Shown: positions 23,995 to 32,791 of the stretch, one piece after another | Layout: the number at the start of each line of letters is the position of its first letter | Position numbering within the stretch: position 1 is the stretch's first letter | Origin: Chryseobacterium sp. 3008163 | GTDB taxonomy: Bacteria > Bacteroidota > Bacteroidia > Flavobacteriales > Weeksellaceae | NCBI RefSeq assembly: GCF_003669035.1 | Contig: NZ_CP033070.1 | Span: 4,216,001-4,280,000, forward strand | Reading direction: 5' to 3' | DNA: 64,000 nucleotides | Made by a program: the position numbers and the translations under genes | Notes under the pieces: generated by a model | Seen by the model: only the letters and a program-made list of their open reading frames with translations | The model's database searches: none | Told to the model about the DNA's origin: nothing

Positions 23995-25590
23995 TTAATT
24001 ATTTAATTTTTCTTCATTTAAAGCCTGAAGATAATGTGAAGGGGAAATATCTGTGATTTTTTTAAATGCAATCGCAAACTTACTCTGAGAAGAAAAACCA
24101 GCTTCATCGGCTAAACTTGCTATTTTATATTTTTGGTATTTAGAATCGCTTTTAAGTTTTTCAAGAATATATTTTATTCGTAATTCATTGATATAATTAT
24201 TAAAATCTTTATGCTTAAAATTATTAATCACATAAGACAAATACTTAGTATTGGTATCACAGTAGGTGGCGAGATAGGGAAGTGATATAGAATTTCGAGT
24301 AAATAAAGTAGAATTTTCAAATTTTTCAAGTTTTGCAAGCAGCTTTTTCTCTGTTGCAGGCGTCATCATTGCAGGCTGCCCAAAATCTAAATTAGTGATG
24401 ATTTCTTTATCTGTACTTTCTTGCTGAATATTTTCTTCTAAGCTGAAAACCTGATGAATGTGATTATCTTGTATTTGCTTTGTGTTTACTTTGATGTTTG
24501 TATGTTTTGCTTTATAATTCGAACTCTTAATAAAAATTAAGATAATATATACACAAAAAAGTGTAATAAGCAGAATTAATATAAGGCTGTTTCTGTGAGA
24601 TTTTTTTTCTTCAATTTGGTATTTTTGTTGTGAATCAGAATATTCTTTGTCAATAAAAGCAGAAGTGTTATAAGATATTTTTTCTTTTGTAGAATCTTGT
24701 TTAATTTTTACTTCAGCCAGTTTTTCGATGTTTTTTGTAGCAAAATAGTACTGCTGAGAAGTATTGTAGATCTCATCTTTTAAGCTCAGATAGTTAGATT
24801 GTTCTGCAATACTTTCTGCTTTATCAAGGTATAATTTTGCTTTATCAAGATTTTTTGTTTCAATGTATACTTGTGCAATTCCACTAAAAATTAAACCCTT
24901 TAAATAATTATCTGACATTGGAGCTAAAGTAGATGCTGCTTTCTGATAAATACTTAGCGCTCTTTTATTGTCACCTAACTTGTAGTAGCAGATTCCTTCT
25001 AATTGGTAATTGTTAGCAACAAGCGTAGGCTCTCTGTTACCAATACTCTTAAAAAGATGATTTGATTGATTTACATAATATAAGGCTTTTTTATAATGGT
25101 TAAATTCTATTTCACAATAGGCTTTTTCCTGCATCACTAACCCCAGCATATTACTTGCAACAGATGCATTATTAATCTTTTTAATCACATACTCAGACTT
25201 ATTGATATAGTCTTTAGCTTGGTTAAACAATCCCAGACTTCTATATTGAGATGATAAAAAGCCATAAATTTTTGATTGCCATAGATAATCATCAGAATTT
25301 CTAACGTACTCTTCAGCTTTTAATGCATATTCTAAAGATTTTCTATCATTACCGGATTGTTGTATAAGCGTTGCAGAAAGCATCAGGCTTTTAGCTTTAA
25401 ATTTTGGGGTTTCTGAAATTTTATAAAGAGAATCTGCAATTTCTAAAGCTTTTTTAAAATCCTTTTGAGAGGTTTCCAAATAGGTTTTGCTGTACATTAG
25501 ATTGTATTTCTCCGGGTCTTGTGCTTTTAGATTGTTTGTAATTATAAATATTACAAAATACAATAAGAGTGTCAATAGATTTTTAACCAT
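23995..25590 (-). CDS. TPR-containing membrane regulator with AraC-type DNA-binding domain
   Basis: The 531-residue protein starts with a signal peptide, followed by TPR-like helical repeats through residue about 330 and a single membrane helix near 345-367. The cytoplasmic end (about 420-525) is an AraC helix-turn-helix pair ending with Ala-Ser-Leu-Ala-Asp-Glu-Ala-Gly-Phe-Ser-Ser-Gln-Ser-Lys-Phe and Ser-Pro-Ser-His-Tyr. This one-protein sensor-regulator layout is common in Bacteroidota. The periplasmic TPR part probably senses a signal or partner. It may control the neighbouring adhesin-like gene; 263 bases separate them. Confidence 0.88.
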   Translation of the reverse strand: MVKNLLTLLLYFVIFIITNNLKAQDPEKYNLMYSKTYLETSQKDFKKALEIADSLYKISETPKFKAKSLMLSATLIQQSGNDRKSLEYALKAEEYVRNSDDYLWQSKIYGFLSSQYRSLGLFNQAKDYINKSEYVIKKINNASVASNMLGLVMQEKAYCEIEFNHYKKALYYVNQSNHLFKSIGNREPTLVANNYQLEGICYYKLGDNKRALSIYQKAASTLAPMSDNYLKGLIFSGIAQVYIETKNLDKAKLYLDKAESIAEQSNYLSLKDEIYNTSQQYYFATKNIEKLAEVKIKQDSTKEKISYNTSAFIDKEYSDSQQKYQIEEKKSHRNSLILILLITLFCVYIILIFIKSSNYKAKHTNIKVNTKQIQDNHIHQVFSLEENIQQESTDKEIITNLDFGQPAMMTPATEKKLLAKLEKFENSTLFTRNSISLPYLATYCDTNTKYLSYVINNFKHKDFNNYINELRIKYILEKLKSDSKYQKYKIASLADEAGFSSQSKFAIAFKKITDISPSHYLQALNEEKLNN

Positions 25591-26232
25591 ATATCATTAG
25601 TTTTAATGCTTTTGCATTTTAATTTCAAATTTAGTGTTACCTGAATGTATTAATTGTGATTATATTTTAATATTTGTTAAAATGGAGGGGGTTGGTAGTG
25701 GAAACCATCTGAATAAAATCTGATTGATTTATGAGTAAAAATCCCACTATTAGAAGTCGTTAAACTTTTGATATATAAAATGATGAAAATGTATACTTTG
25801 AGATCTTGAATCATATCATTCAAAATCAGTAGAATGATATGATTGAATTTAGTATTGGATTATTATATAAAAGTTCAAATCCATTTCATTTTACCCCAAT
25901 AAAAATACGGTTTTGGAAATAATTATAAAAGAAAGAGTTTGACGTATTCCTGAAAATGAATAGCTTAAATAATAGTTTTTGTGTTTTAATTTACTGAATA
26001 TGAGATTTTTATGATATTTTACACAGTAATGGAGATTGATGCTGTTATTTTACACATTACGTTTATTTATTCTAGTTATATGAAATTGTTATTGATGAAT
26101 TTAAAAAAAGCATTATAATGAAAATGCTAGTCTTTATTTTCCTGAAAATGATTGAAGTACCAAACTTTGTTATACTTCGATATTTGTAATTTTACCAAAC
26201 TTAAGTATTCAAAATACAATTTTTTCTATACC
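25591..26232. other. Non-coding gap with one strong hairpin
   Basis: No gene is visible on either strand of this AT-rich stretch. The only clear structure is a 13-base perfect stem, AATCATATCATTC (25809-25821) with GAATGATATGATT (25832-25844), around a 10-base loop and without a T tract. At its right end an orphan terminator begins at 26233 with no gene before it, which could mean an unrecognised small RNA or peptide. Confidence 0.4.
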
Positions 26233-26271
26233 AAAAATCACTAGTTTATATAAAGAGCTAGTGATTTTTTT
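26233..26271 (+). terminator. Orphan rho-independent terminator
   Basis: AAAAATCACTAG and CTAGTGATTTTT (26233-26244 and 26258-26269) form a 12-pair stem with a T tract. No annotated gene ends upstream on the plus strand. Confidence 0.7.
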
Positions 26272-26292
26272 AATCAAAATTTACATCTTGTT

Positions 26293-26739
26293 ATGAAAAT
26301 CAATAACAAAAATAACGTTAGAAATATCAGATTTTATCTTCTACTTCTTTTCATCATATTAATCATCATCGCAATTTTTATTTTAAGGGGACGTTTTCAG
26401 ATTTTCACCATATGTATTGCAAATGCAATCTTATGTTTTATTATATTTTTTAATTATCGCGAATTTGAATATTCCGGAGAATGTATTTCTTTTAAAAAAT
26501 ATTCTGTTTTTAAGAGTGGTTACATACGTCCATTTGTAGAAATGCCTGTTACTCATTTTAAAGATTTTGAAATAAAAAGATGTATGTTCACATATTTTTT
26601 AATTATTACTTTTGATAATGGAATTTCAGTAAAGAAGAATTTCAGTTTATCGCTAAAATGGTATAATGACCAACAGATTATTAGTATCACAAACGTTTTG
26701 GACTCATTAAAAGAGAACAGAAATAGTGAAAATTCTTGA
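26293..26739 (+). CDS. Small two-helix membrane protein, hypothetical
   Basis: The 148-residue product has two adjacent hydrophobic helices (about residues 14-31 and 35-53) followed by a soluble domain that looks like a bacterial PH-type strand fold (Glu-Phe-Glu-Tyr-Ser-Gly-Glu-Cys-Ile-Ser, then repeated strand segments and a final helix). This resembles small YdbS-like membrane-anchored proteins, but the match is only by overall shape. It stands alone between an orphan terminator and uvrA. Confidence 0.6.
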   Translation: MKINNKNNVRNIRFYLLLLFIILIIIAIFILRGRFQIFTICIANAILCFIIFFNYREFEYSGECISFKKYSVFKSGYIRPFVEMPVTHFKDFEIKRCMFTYFLIITFDNGISVKKNFSLSLKWYNDQQIISITNVLDSLKENRNSENS

Positions 26740-26872
26740 AAATTTTTAAATAAATTGATTAAGATAAATGATAATGATACGGTAGGATTTAGATTTAAAA
26801 CTCATGAAAATTATGTGGCATTCCAATTAAAATCGAGACCATTTTTAACTCAATAAATTCCATAAAATTCCG

Positions 26873-26880
26873 TATTTTTG
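26873..26880 (+). promoter_or_regulatory. Bacteroidota -7 promoter element
   Basis: TATTTTTG lies 35 bases before the uvrA ATG at 26916. Confidence 0.55.
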
Positions 26881-26915
26881 CCAATCGTGATTTTCATGTA
26901 AGGTCACCCCAAATT

Positions 26916-29744
26916 ATGAGTGAATCAAAAGAATATATAGAAGTTTACGGAGCCAGAGAACACAATCTTAAAAACATTGATGTCAAAATTCCGCGTAATG
27001 AGCTGGTGGTAATCACCGGACTTTCCGGAAGCGGAAAATCGTCATTGGCTTTTGATACGATTTTTGCTGAAGGTCAGCGTCGTTACATAGAAACTTTTTC
27101 TGCTTATGCACGTCAGTTTTTAGGCGGTTTGGAACGTCCCGATGTTGATAAAATTGAAGGATTGTCTCCCGTAATTGCGATTGAGCAGAAAACGACCAAC
27201 AAAAATCCCCGTTCTACAGTGGGAACGGTGACTGAGCTCTACGATTACCTTCGTTTATTGTTTGCGAGAGTTTCTGATGCCTATTCTCAAACGACAGGCA
27301 AGAAATTGGTTAGCTACACCGAAGATCAGATTCTTGATACAATTAAAGAAAACTACAAAGGCGAAAAGCTAATGTTGATGGCGCCTGTTGTTCGTTCAAG
27401 AAAAGGTCATTATCACGAACTTTTTGTTCAGATGGCTAAGAAAGGGTACGGACAGGCGAGAATTGATGGTGAATTGCAGGATATTGAGTATGATTTAAAA
27501 CTCGACCGTTACAAAACCCACGATATTGACATCGTCATCGACCGTTGGATCATCGGTGAATCTGCCTCTGAAACCAGAATGGAAAAATCACTGAGAACTG
27601 CCATGGAAATGGGGGAAGGCGTAATCGGAATTCAAAAGCTGGGAAGTACAGACATTGAATATTTCTCAAAAAATTTGATGGATGCCGAAACCGGTCATTC
27701 ATTGGCTTTGCCCGAACCGAATACTTTTTCTTTCAACTCTCCGAAAGGAAGCTGCCCAAGCTGTAAAGGTCTGGGAACCATTAAAAAAATCAACACTGAT
27801 TATTTTGTTGAAAATCCGAAATTATCGATCAATCAGGGAGGTTTATTGCCTTTGGAAGATATCAAATCGAACAAATGGATTTTGGCGCAGATCAAAAATA
27901 TTCTTGAAATTTTCGGGTTGGGATTGACGACTCCGTTTAAAGATATTCCTGCAGAAGCGTTGGATTATATGTACAACGGTTGTCACAAAGAATTTAATAA
28001 AGACCTGAAGTATGCAGGAATTGCCAAAAAAATAAAGATCAGTTTTGATGGTTTGATTCCTTTTATGGAAGAAATCATTGACGAAAAAGAGTCTTATGAA
28101 GGTGTTTTGCTCGAAAGACATTTTACAACCGAAGAAACCTGTCCTGAATGTAAAGGAGCACGTCTTCAGCCGGGGAGTTTAAGCTTTAAAATCGACGGAA
28201 AAAATATCGCTGAGATCAATGGTTTGAGTTTATCAGATCTGAAAGATTGGTTGAGAGATGTAAAAGATAAATTTTCGCCGAAACACGCAATTATCGCTCA
28301 TGAAATTTTAAAGGAAATCGAAACCAGACTTCAGTTTTTATTGGATGTCGGTTTGGAATATTTAAGTTTAAGCAGAAGTTCAAAAACCCTATCCGGTGGA
28401 GAATCTCAGAGAATTCGTCTCGCAACACAGATTGGTTCTCAATTGGTGAATGTTCTTTATATTTTGGACGAACCAAGTATTGGTTTGCACCAAAGAGACA
28501 ACGAAAGACTGATTAAATCATTAAAAAATCTTCGTGACATCGGAAACTCTGTGTTGGTAGTAGAGCACGACAAAGATATGATTATGGAAGCCGATGAGGT
28601 TTTGGACATTGGTCCGAGAGCCGGAAAATTCGGTGGAGAAATTCTTTGGCAGGGAAAACCGGAAGATTTATTGAAAGCAGATACCATCACTGCAGATTAT
28701 ATCAACGGAAAAAGAAAAATTGCCATTCCAGAAGTCAGAAGAGAAGGAAACGGGAAAAGTATCGTTTTAAAAGGTGCTACAGGAAATAATCTTAAAAATG
28801 TAAACCTTGAGATTCCGTTAGGAAAATTGGTGGTTGTGACAGGAATTTCAGGAAGCGGAAAATCTTCTCTGATCAACGGAACTTTGTATCCTATTCTTAA
28901 CAAACATTTTTACAGAGCCGTTCAGGAACCTTTACCTTACAAGAAAATAGAAGGTCTTGATAATATTGATAAAATCGTAGATGTTGACCAGACTCCGATC
29001 GGAAGAACACCACGTTCAAATCCTGCGACCTACACAGGAATGTTCACCGATATCAGAAACTTGTTTTCTGAATTGCCTGAAAGTAAAATCCGTGGTTACA
29101 AACCGGGAAGATTTTCTTTCAACGTAAAAGGCGGAAGGTGTGAAACTTGTCAGGGAGGCGGTTTGAAAGTCATTGAAATGAATTTCTTACCTGATGTTTA
29201 CGTGCATTGCGAAACCTGCAACGGAAAACGTTTCAACAGAGAAACTCTGGAAGTTCGTTACAAAGGAAAATCTATTTCTGATGTTTTGGATATGACGATT
29301 GATGAAGCTGTAGATTTCTTCCAGCCAATTCCAAAGATTTTTGCAAGAGTGAAAACTTTGCAGGATGTCGGTTTGGGCTATATAACGATGGGACAGCAAT
29401 CGACCACACTTTCCGGAGGTGAAGCGCAACGTATCAAACTTGCAACAGAATTAGCAAAAAGACAAACCGGAAATACTTTATATATTCTTGACGAACCCAC
29501 AACCGGACTTCATTTTGAAGACGTGAAAATTCTGATGGATGCCATTAATAAGTTGGTAGAATTAGGAAACTCTTTCATCATCATCGAACATAATATGGAT
29601 GTGATCAAACTGGCAGATCATATTATTGATGTTGGTCCTGAAGGTGGAAAATATGGCGGTGAGATTATTGCTAAAGGAACTCCGGAAGAGATTATTAAAT
29701 CGAAGAAGAGTTTGACAGGGAAGTATTTGAAGAAGGAGATGTAA
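26916..29744 (+). CDS. uvrA: Excinuclease ABC subunit A
   Basis: The full-length 942-residue UvrA recognises DNA damage with UvrB in nucleotide excision repair. It has two ABC ATPase modules: Walker A Gly-Leu-Ser-Gly-Ser-Gly-Lys-Ser at about 35-42 and Gly-Ile-Ser-Gly-Ser-Gly-Lys-Ser at about 643, with signatures Leu-Ser-Gly-Gly-Glu at about 493 and 831. The zinc fingers are present: Cys-Pro-Ser-Cys with Cys-Pro-Glu-Cys in the first half and Cys-Glu-Thr-Cys twice in the second. This is the canonical UvrA1 type, with Gln-Arg-Arg-Tyr-Ile-Glu-Thr early. Many short frames inside it are shadows. No SOS box was identified in front. Confidence 0.98.
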   Translation: MSESKEYIEVYGAREHNLKNIDVKIPRNELVVITGLSGSGKSSLAFDTIFAEGQRRYIETFSAYARQFLGGLERPDVDKIEGLSPVIAIEQKTTNKNPRSTVGTVTELYDYLRLLFARVSDAYSQTTGKKLVSYTEDQILDTIKENYKGEKLMLMAPVVRSRKGHYHELFVQMAKKGYGQARIDGELQDIEYDLKLDRYKTHDIDIVIDRWIIGESASETRMEKSLRTAMEMGEGVIGIQKLGSTDIEYFSKNLMDAETGHSLALPEPNTFSFNSPKGSCPSCKGLGTIKKINTDYFVENPKLSINQGGLLPLEDIKSNKWILAQIKNILEIFGLGLTTPFKDIPAEALDYMYNGCHKEFNKDLKYAGIAKKIKISFDGLIPFMEEIIDEKESYEGVLLERHFTTEETCPECKGARLQPGSLSFKIDGKNIAEINGLSLSDLKDWLRDVKDKFSPKHAIIAHEILKEIETRLQFLLDVGLEYLSLSRSSKTLSGGESQRIRLATQIGSQLVNVLYILDEPSIGLHQRDNERLIKSLKNLRDIGNSVLVVEHDKDMIMEADEVLDIGPRAGKFGGEILWQGKPEDLLKADTITADYINGKRKIAIPEVRREGNGKSIVLKGATGNNLKNVNLEIPLGKLVVVTGISGSGKSSLINGTLYPILNKHFYRAVQEPLPYKKIEGLDNIDKIVDVDQTPIGRTPRSNPATYTGMFTDIRNLFSELPESKIRGYKPGRFSFNVKGGRCETCQGGGLKVIEMNFLPDVYVHCETCNGKRFNRETLEVRYKGKSISDVLDMTIDEAVDFFQPIPKIFARVKTLQDVGLGYITMGQQSTTLSGGEAQRIKLATELAKRQTGNTLYILDEPTTGLHFEDVKILMDAINKLVELGNSFIIIEHNMDVIKLADHIIDVGPEGGKYGGEIIAKGTPEEIIKSKKSLTGKYLKKEM

Positions 29745-29827
29745 AAAAATAAATCAATTAAGATAGAGAAAAGAATTTGCGAAAGCAGATTCTTTTTATT
29801 TTTATAAGTTTAAACTTTATATAGAAT

Positions 29828-30250
29828 ATGAAAAAACTAATTATTTTCAATTTTATTTTTCTGATATTATTAAACGCCGTGCTAATTGCGAAAGAAATTT
29901 TCTTCGCTTCATATTCAAGTTCCAGATATGAAGACTTTACATATATTAATGTTGATAATGAAAATTCTTTTAGCTATGGAGTTTTTAGAGTATCAATTTG
30001 GTGGATGATTTATTTCCTTTTACTGTCAATTACCAGTATTTATATTTTGCAATACTTGAAATCTAAGTTCAAGAAAATTCAGTTTTTTATTGTTATGATT
30101 TTGTTTCAGATTATTGTATGTTATTTAATTAATGAACTAATCCTGAGAAATATTTTTGGTTTTTTTCAATTGGAGAATATTTTGACCAATATAATTTCTA
30201 TAACTATCTTTTGGTATCTCACAATCTTTAAATTTAGTAAAGCATCTTGA
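29828..30250 (+). CDS. Small multi-pass membrane protein, hypothetical
   Basis: The 140-residue product has an N-terminal hydrophobic helix, a polar loop of about 30 residues with several Tyr, Ser and Asp, then three more hydrophobic helices. An integral membrane protein with an external loop is likely. I recognise no family. It lies 83 bases after uvrA and may be expressed separately. Confidence 0.6.
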   Translation: MKKLIIFNFIFLILLNAVLIAKEIFFASYSSSRYEDFTYINVDNENSFSYGVFRVSIWWMIYFLLLSITSIYILQYLKSKFKKIQFFIVMILFQIIVCYLINELILRNIFGFFQLENILTNIISITIFWYLTIFKFSKAS

Positions 30251-30368
30251 ATTTGAATTATATATTTTAATTGTAAATTCTGTCTTTGGCCTTTTTTTCT
30301 CTCCAATGTTAACAATTCAATTATTTTTAAAATTTAAATAATTGAGCATCAATATTTTACATTCTAAT

Positions 30369-30390
30369 GTTAACTCAATGTTAACTCAAT
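30369..30390 (+). promoter_or_regulatory. Tandem 11-base direct repeat before the 30473 gene
   Basis: GTTAACTCAAT occurs twice in a row (30369-30379, 30380-30390), that is GTTAACT with a 4-base spacer, the architecture of OmpR/PhoB-type response-regulator sites. A third GTTAACA lies at 30308. The pair ends 27 bases before the -7 element. Confidence 0.45.
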
Positions 30391-30416
30391 GTGAAATTAG
30401 TATGAATATTTTTTTA

Positions 30417-30424
30417 TATCTTTG
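30417..30424 (+). promoter_or_regulatory. Bacteroidota -7 promoter element
   Basis: TATCTTTG matches TAnnTTTG and lies 49 bases before the ATG at 30473. Confidence 0.6.
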
Positions 30425-30472
30425 ATTTAGAATTCAAAACAAGTTTAATATCTAATTTAAAATCAAACGATT

Positions 30473-30877
30473 ATGAAAAATAAAATCCAAATATTTGTTG
30501 CTTCACTTTTCGCATTAGGATTAACAGCAATCGCAGGTAACGTAAAAGCACAGACCACTTCAAGCAATACCATTCAGGAAGTTCAGTTGAATAAAAATGA
30601 TGCATTCACTGAAATCAGAAGCCTGTTAATGGATCAGTTTGATTTTACAAACTCTGAGTATAAAGAAGGTATTGTAAAGTCTGAGGTGAAGTTTGATGTT
30701 GCTGAAAATGGGAAAATTGTGAATGTACGTTCAAAAGGTGATTGCAAAAATGTAAGTAAAGAAATTGAAAATGTTTTAAGCCATCTTCAGTATAAAATTG
30801 ATGCAAGAAAGCTTAATGAAAACATGATTGCCTCATCTTATGTTATGCCGGTGACGGTTGATATTACCCACAGATAG
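30473..30877 (+). CDS. Small exported protein, TonB-C-like
   Basis: The 134-residue product has a signal peptide (cleavage near Asn-Val-Lys-Ala-Gln, residue 26). The mature domain pattern, Val-Lys-Phe-Asp-Val-Ala-Glu-Asn-Gly-Lys-Ile-Val-Asn-Val then a helix with Val-Ser-Lys-Glu-Ile-Glu-Asn-Val-Leu and a last strand with Val-Thr-Val-Asp-Ile, resembles the TonB C-terminal fold used by small flavobacterial periplasmic proteins. Family assignment is by eye. It is one transcription unit: promoter at 30417, direct repeats before it, terminator at 30918. Confidence 0.65.
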   Translation: MKNKIQIFVASLFALGLTAIAGNVKAQTTSSNTIQEVQLNKNDAFTEIRSLLMDQFDFTNSEYKEGIVKSEVKFDVAENGKIVNVRSKGDCKNVSKEIENVLSHLQYKIDARKLNENMIASSYVMPVTVDITHR

Positions 30878-30917
30878 ATTGAAATAATTGATCAAACAAA
30901 CTATATACAATTTCCCT

Positions 30918-30943
30918 AAACTGCTTGAAAAAGCAGTTTTTTT
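30918..30943 (+). terminator. Rho-independent terminator
   Basis: AAACTGCTT and AAGCAGTTT form a 9-pair stem with a short loop and a run of T. Confidence 0.85.
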
Positions 30944-30959
30944 ATTTCCTGTAATTGCA

Positions 30960-30967
30960 TACATTTG
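30960..30967 (+). promoter_or_regulatory. Bacteroidota -7 promoter element
   Basis: TACATTTG lies 19 bases before the GTG start at 30987, supporting that GTG as the translation start. Confidence 0.6.
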
Positions 30968-30986
30968 ATTTTAAATTTTCCAACCT

Positions 30987-31997
30987 GTGAATCCTATTCT
31001 TGATGTTGTTGTCCGTTCCCTCTGCGTTTTCCTTTTTATGGTGATTGCTATTCGGCTATTTGGGAAAAACCAGCTTTCACAACTGAATGCGGGAGATGTT
31101 GTTTTGCTGCTTTTAATTTCAAATGCTGTGCAGAATGCGATGGTAGGTGAAAATACCTCTTTGGAAGGTGGAATTGTTGCAGCTTTAGTTTTGTTTGCTG
31201 CCAATTTTATACTAAAGAGACTCATGTTTTCAAGCCGTACATTTGCAAGTTTTATGGAAGCAGATCCTGTGATTTTAGTAAAAGACGGAGTGGTGGATCA
31301 TGTAGCTTTACGAAAGGTAAAAATTAGTTTTGATGAATTGAACGAATCCATCAGAGAACACGGAATAGAAAAGATAGAGAATGTAAAACTTTCGATTCTG
31401 GAAGTCGATGGAAATATCAGTGTAATTTCTGAAGATGAAAAAGATAAGCAAACGCATTATTCGAGAATTAAGAGAAAAATAAAAGAAAATATCATTAAAA
31501 AAATGAACTACGAAATAAGAGAAATGCTCCCAAAAGACGAAACCCGTGTGATGGAAATTTTTCAGCAGGGGATAGATGGCGGAATTGCTACTTTCGATAC
31601 CGAACTTCCGAATGTTGAGGTGTGGAATACAAGCTTTATCAACGACTGCCGCTGGGTTTTGGAAAATGAAAAGAGTGAGGTGATTGGTTGGTCTGCTTTG
31701 AAGCCTGTAAGTAAAAGAGAATGTTTTAAAGGGGTCGCTGAGGTAAGCATTTATTTTGATCAGAATTATGTTGGGAAAGGTTTAGGGTCACTTTTATTAA
31801 AAAAACTTATTATTGACAGTGAAAACCACGGATTCTGGACTCTACAATCCAATATTTTTCCGGAAAATGAAGCGTCTATCAAATTTCATTTAAAAAATGG
31901 TTTCAGAACGGTTGGTGTCCGTGAGAAAGTAGGAAAGCTTCACGGTGAATGGAAAGATTTGGTGATGCTTGAAAGAAGAAGTGAGATTGTACTTTAA
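30987..31997 (+). CDS. DUF421 (YetF-like) membrane protein fused in frame to a GNAT acetyltransferase
   Basis: This open frame codes for 336 residues from a GTG start. Residues 1-172 are a complete DUF421/YetF protein: three N-terminal membrane helices, Leu-Phe-Gly-Lys-Asn-Gln-Leu-Ser-Gln-Leu, then a soluble domain with Ile-Arg-Glu-His-Gly-Ile. From Met173 (31503) the sequence is a complete GNAT of the phosphinothricin-acetyltransferase type, with Asn-Tyr-Val-Gly-Lys-Gly-Leu-Gly-Ser-Leu-Leu as the acetyl-CoA loop. The junction lies in an A7 run (31497-31503). With one A fewer, DUF421 would stop at TGA and the GNAT ATG would overlap it as ATGA. A real fusion cannot be excluded, but two coupled genes are more likely. 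Confidence 0.75.
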   Translation: MNPILDVVVRSLCVFLFMVIAIRLFGKNQLSQLNAGDVVLLLLISNAVQNAMVGENTSLEGGIVAALVLFAANFILKRLMFSSRTFASFMEADPVILVKDGVVDHVALRKVKISFDELNESIREHGIEKIENVKLSILEVDGNISVISEDEKDKQTHYSRIKRKIKENIIKKMNYEIREMLPKDETRVMEIFQQGIDGGIATFDTELPNVEVWNTSFINDCRWVLENEKSEVIGWSALKPVSKRECFKGVAEVSIYFDQNYVGKGLGSLLLKKLIIDSENHGFWTLQSNIFPENEASIKFHLKNGFRTVGVREKVGKLHGEWKDLVMLERRSEIVL

Positions 31998-32032
31998 AAT
32001 CTTACTATTTTTTTTGGTTTGGGTGAGTAGTC

Positions 32033-32051
32033 TTTTGGCATTTTGATTGTA
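32033..32051 (+). promoter_or_regulatory. GG-N10-GT promoter-like element, copy 1 (sigma-54-like)
   Basis: TTTTGGCATTTTGATTGTA matches two other copies in front of the following small secreted-protein genes. It lies 52 bases before the ATG at 32085. The GG-N10-GT spacing equals that of -24/-12 sigma-54 promoters (GG-N10-GC). Confidence 0.6.
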
Positions 32052-32084
32052 TGGTTCAGATTATTAATTTAAAATAATTTGATT

Positions 32085-32237
32085 ATGAAATTTCTTAAAA
32101 ATACAGTCGCAATGCTAATTTTAGCTGGATTTTTTTCATCATGTGTTCCACATCCAAGTCAAAGACCGATGCCGCCTGGTCATGATAAAAAAGTTGAAAA
32201 ATTAAAAGAGGCACATCCCAGCAACAGAAACAAGTAG
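32085..32237 (+). CDS. Small lipoprotein with Pro-Pro-Gly-His motif
   Basis: This 50-residue ORF begins Met-Lys-Phe-Leu-Lys-Asn. It has a lipoprotein signal ending in Phe-Phe-Ser-Ser-Cys, so the mature peptide is lipidated at the Cys. It then reads Arg-Pro-Met-Pro-Pro-Gly-His-Asp-Lys-Lys and a Lys/Glu-rich end. The next gene (32343) has the same layout and the motif Arg-Pro-Ile-Pro-Pro-Gly-His-Ala-Lys-Lys, so the two are paralogues. Relatives in databases are sometimes labelled quinol oxidase subunit 4; nothing here supports that. Function unknown. The promoter-like element at 32033 is shared with its neighbours. Confidence 0.75.
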   Translation: MKFLKNTVAMLILAGFFSSCVPHPSQRPMPPGHDKKVEKLKEAHPSNRNK

Positions 32238-32288
32238 TATTTTACATTGATTTGATTATTTAAATCCACCTGATTTCTTTCTCCTAAA

Positions 32289-32307
32289 TTTTGGCATTAT
32301 CATTGTA
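32289..32307 (+). promoter_or_regulatory. GG-N10-GT promoter-like element, copy 2 (sigma-54-like)
   Basis: TTTTGGCATTATCATTGTA lies 54 bases before the ATG at 32343 and is identical to copy 3 at 32739. Confidence 0.65.
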
Positions 32308-32342
32308 AGTCCCTTTATTGGACAAAATTTAAAGTGAAAGTT

Positions 32343-32537
32343 ATGAAAGGATTAGTGAAAATAATCGGTATGGTCGGTGTGGTGAGCATGATGTTGGTAT
32401 CATGTGTTGTTCATGATCATCATGGGCGAAGACCAATACCCCCAGGACACGCCAAGAAAATTTATGGTGGTGGGAGTGCAAAACATTATGCGCCCGGTCA
32501 GATGAAAAAAAGAGGTCATCACAGAGGAAGACATTAA
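32343..32537 (+). CDS. Small His/Gly/Lys-rich lipoprotein
   Basis: The start chosen is the ATG at 32343; the GTG at 32334 adds three residues before the same lipoprotein signal. The product has 64 residues with a lipobox Leu-Val-Ser-Cys near residue 21, then Val-Val-His-Asp-His-His-Gly-Arg-Arg-Pro-Ile-Pro-Pro-Gly-His-Ala-Lys-Lys and a basic His-rich end. Paralogous to the gene at 32085. The His-rich, basic sequence may bind metal or an anionic surface polymer. Terminator at 32546. Confidence 0.8.
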   Translation: MKGLVKIIGMVGVVSMMLVSCVVHDHHGRRPIPPGHAKKIYGGGSAKHYAPGQMKKRGHHRGRH

Positions 32538-32545
32538 ATAATAGG

Positions 32546-32566
32546 GCCTCACGTTGGGGCTTTTTT
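32546..32566 (+). terminator. Rho-independent terminator
   Basis: GCCTC and GGGGC form a short stem (with one G-T pair) around ACGTT, followed by six T residues. Confidence 0.6.
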
Positions 32567-32738
32567 CAATGATTGATAAAAAATTACAACTTTTAAAGTG
32601 AGAGTGAAAGTTTTAGACCCTTAAAAACACTATGATAGAATTAGGAAATCAGAGATTAGTCAAAAAATAGCATTACATAAAGATTTGTACATATTATTTT
32701 TGAAACATTTCCGTTATTCAATTGTAATCTTTCTCAAT

Positions 32739-32757
32739 TTTTGGCATTATCATTGTA
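32739..32757 (+). promoter_or_regulatory. GG-N10-GT promoter-like element, copy 3 (sigma-54-like)
   Basis: TTTTGGCATTATCATTGTA lies 53 bases before the ATG at 32792 and is identical to copy 2 over all 19 bases. Confidence 0.65.
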
Positions 32758-32791
32758 TTTTTTGAGAAGTTAACTTGAAATTTTTATCATT

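Noticed and set aside
32085..32537. Label quinol oxidase subunit 4 for the small lipoproteins
   Set aside because: This label is seen for similar peptides, but they have no membrane helices of an oxidase and no oxidase genes nearby.
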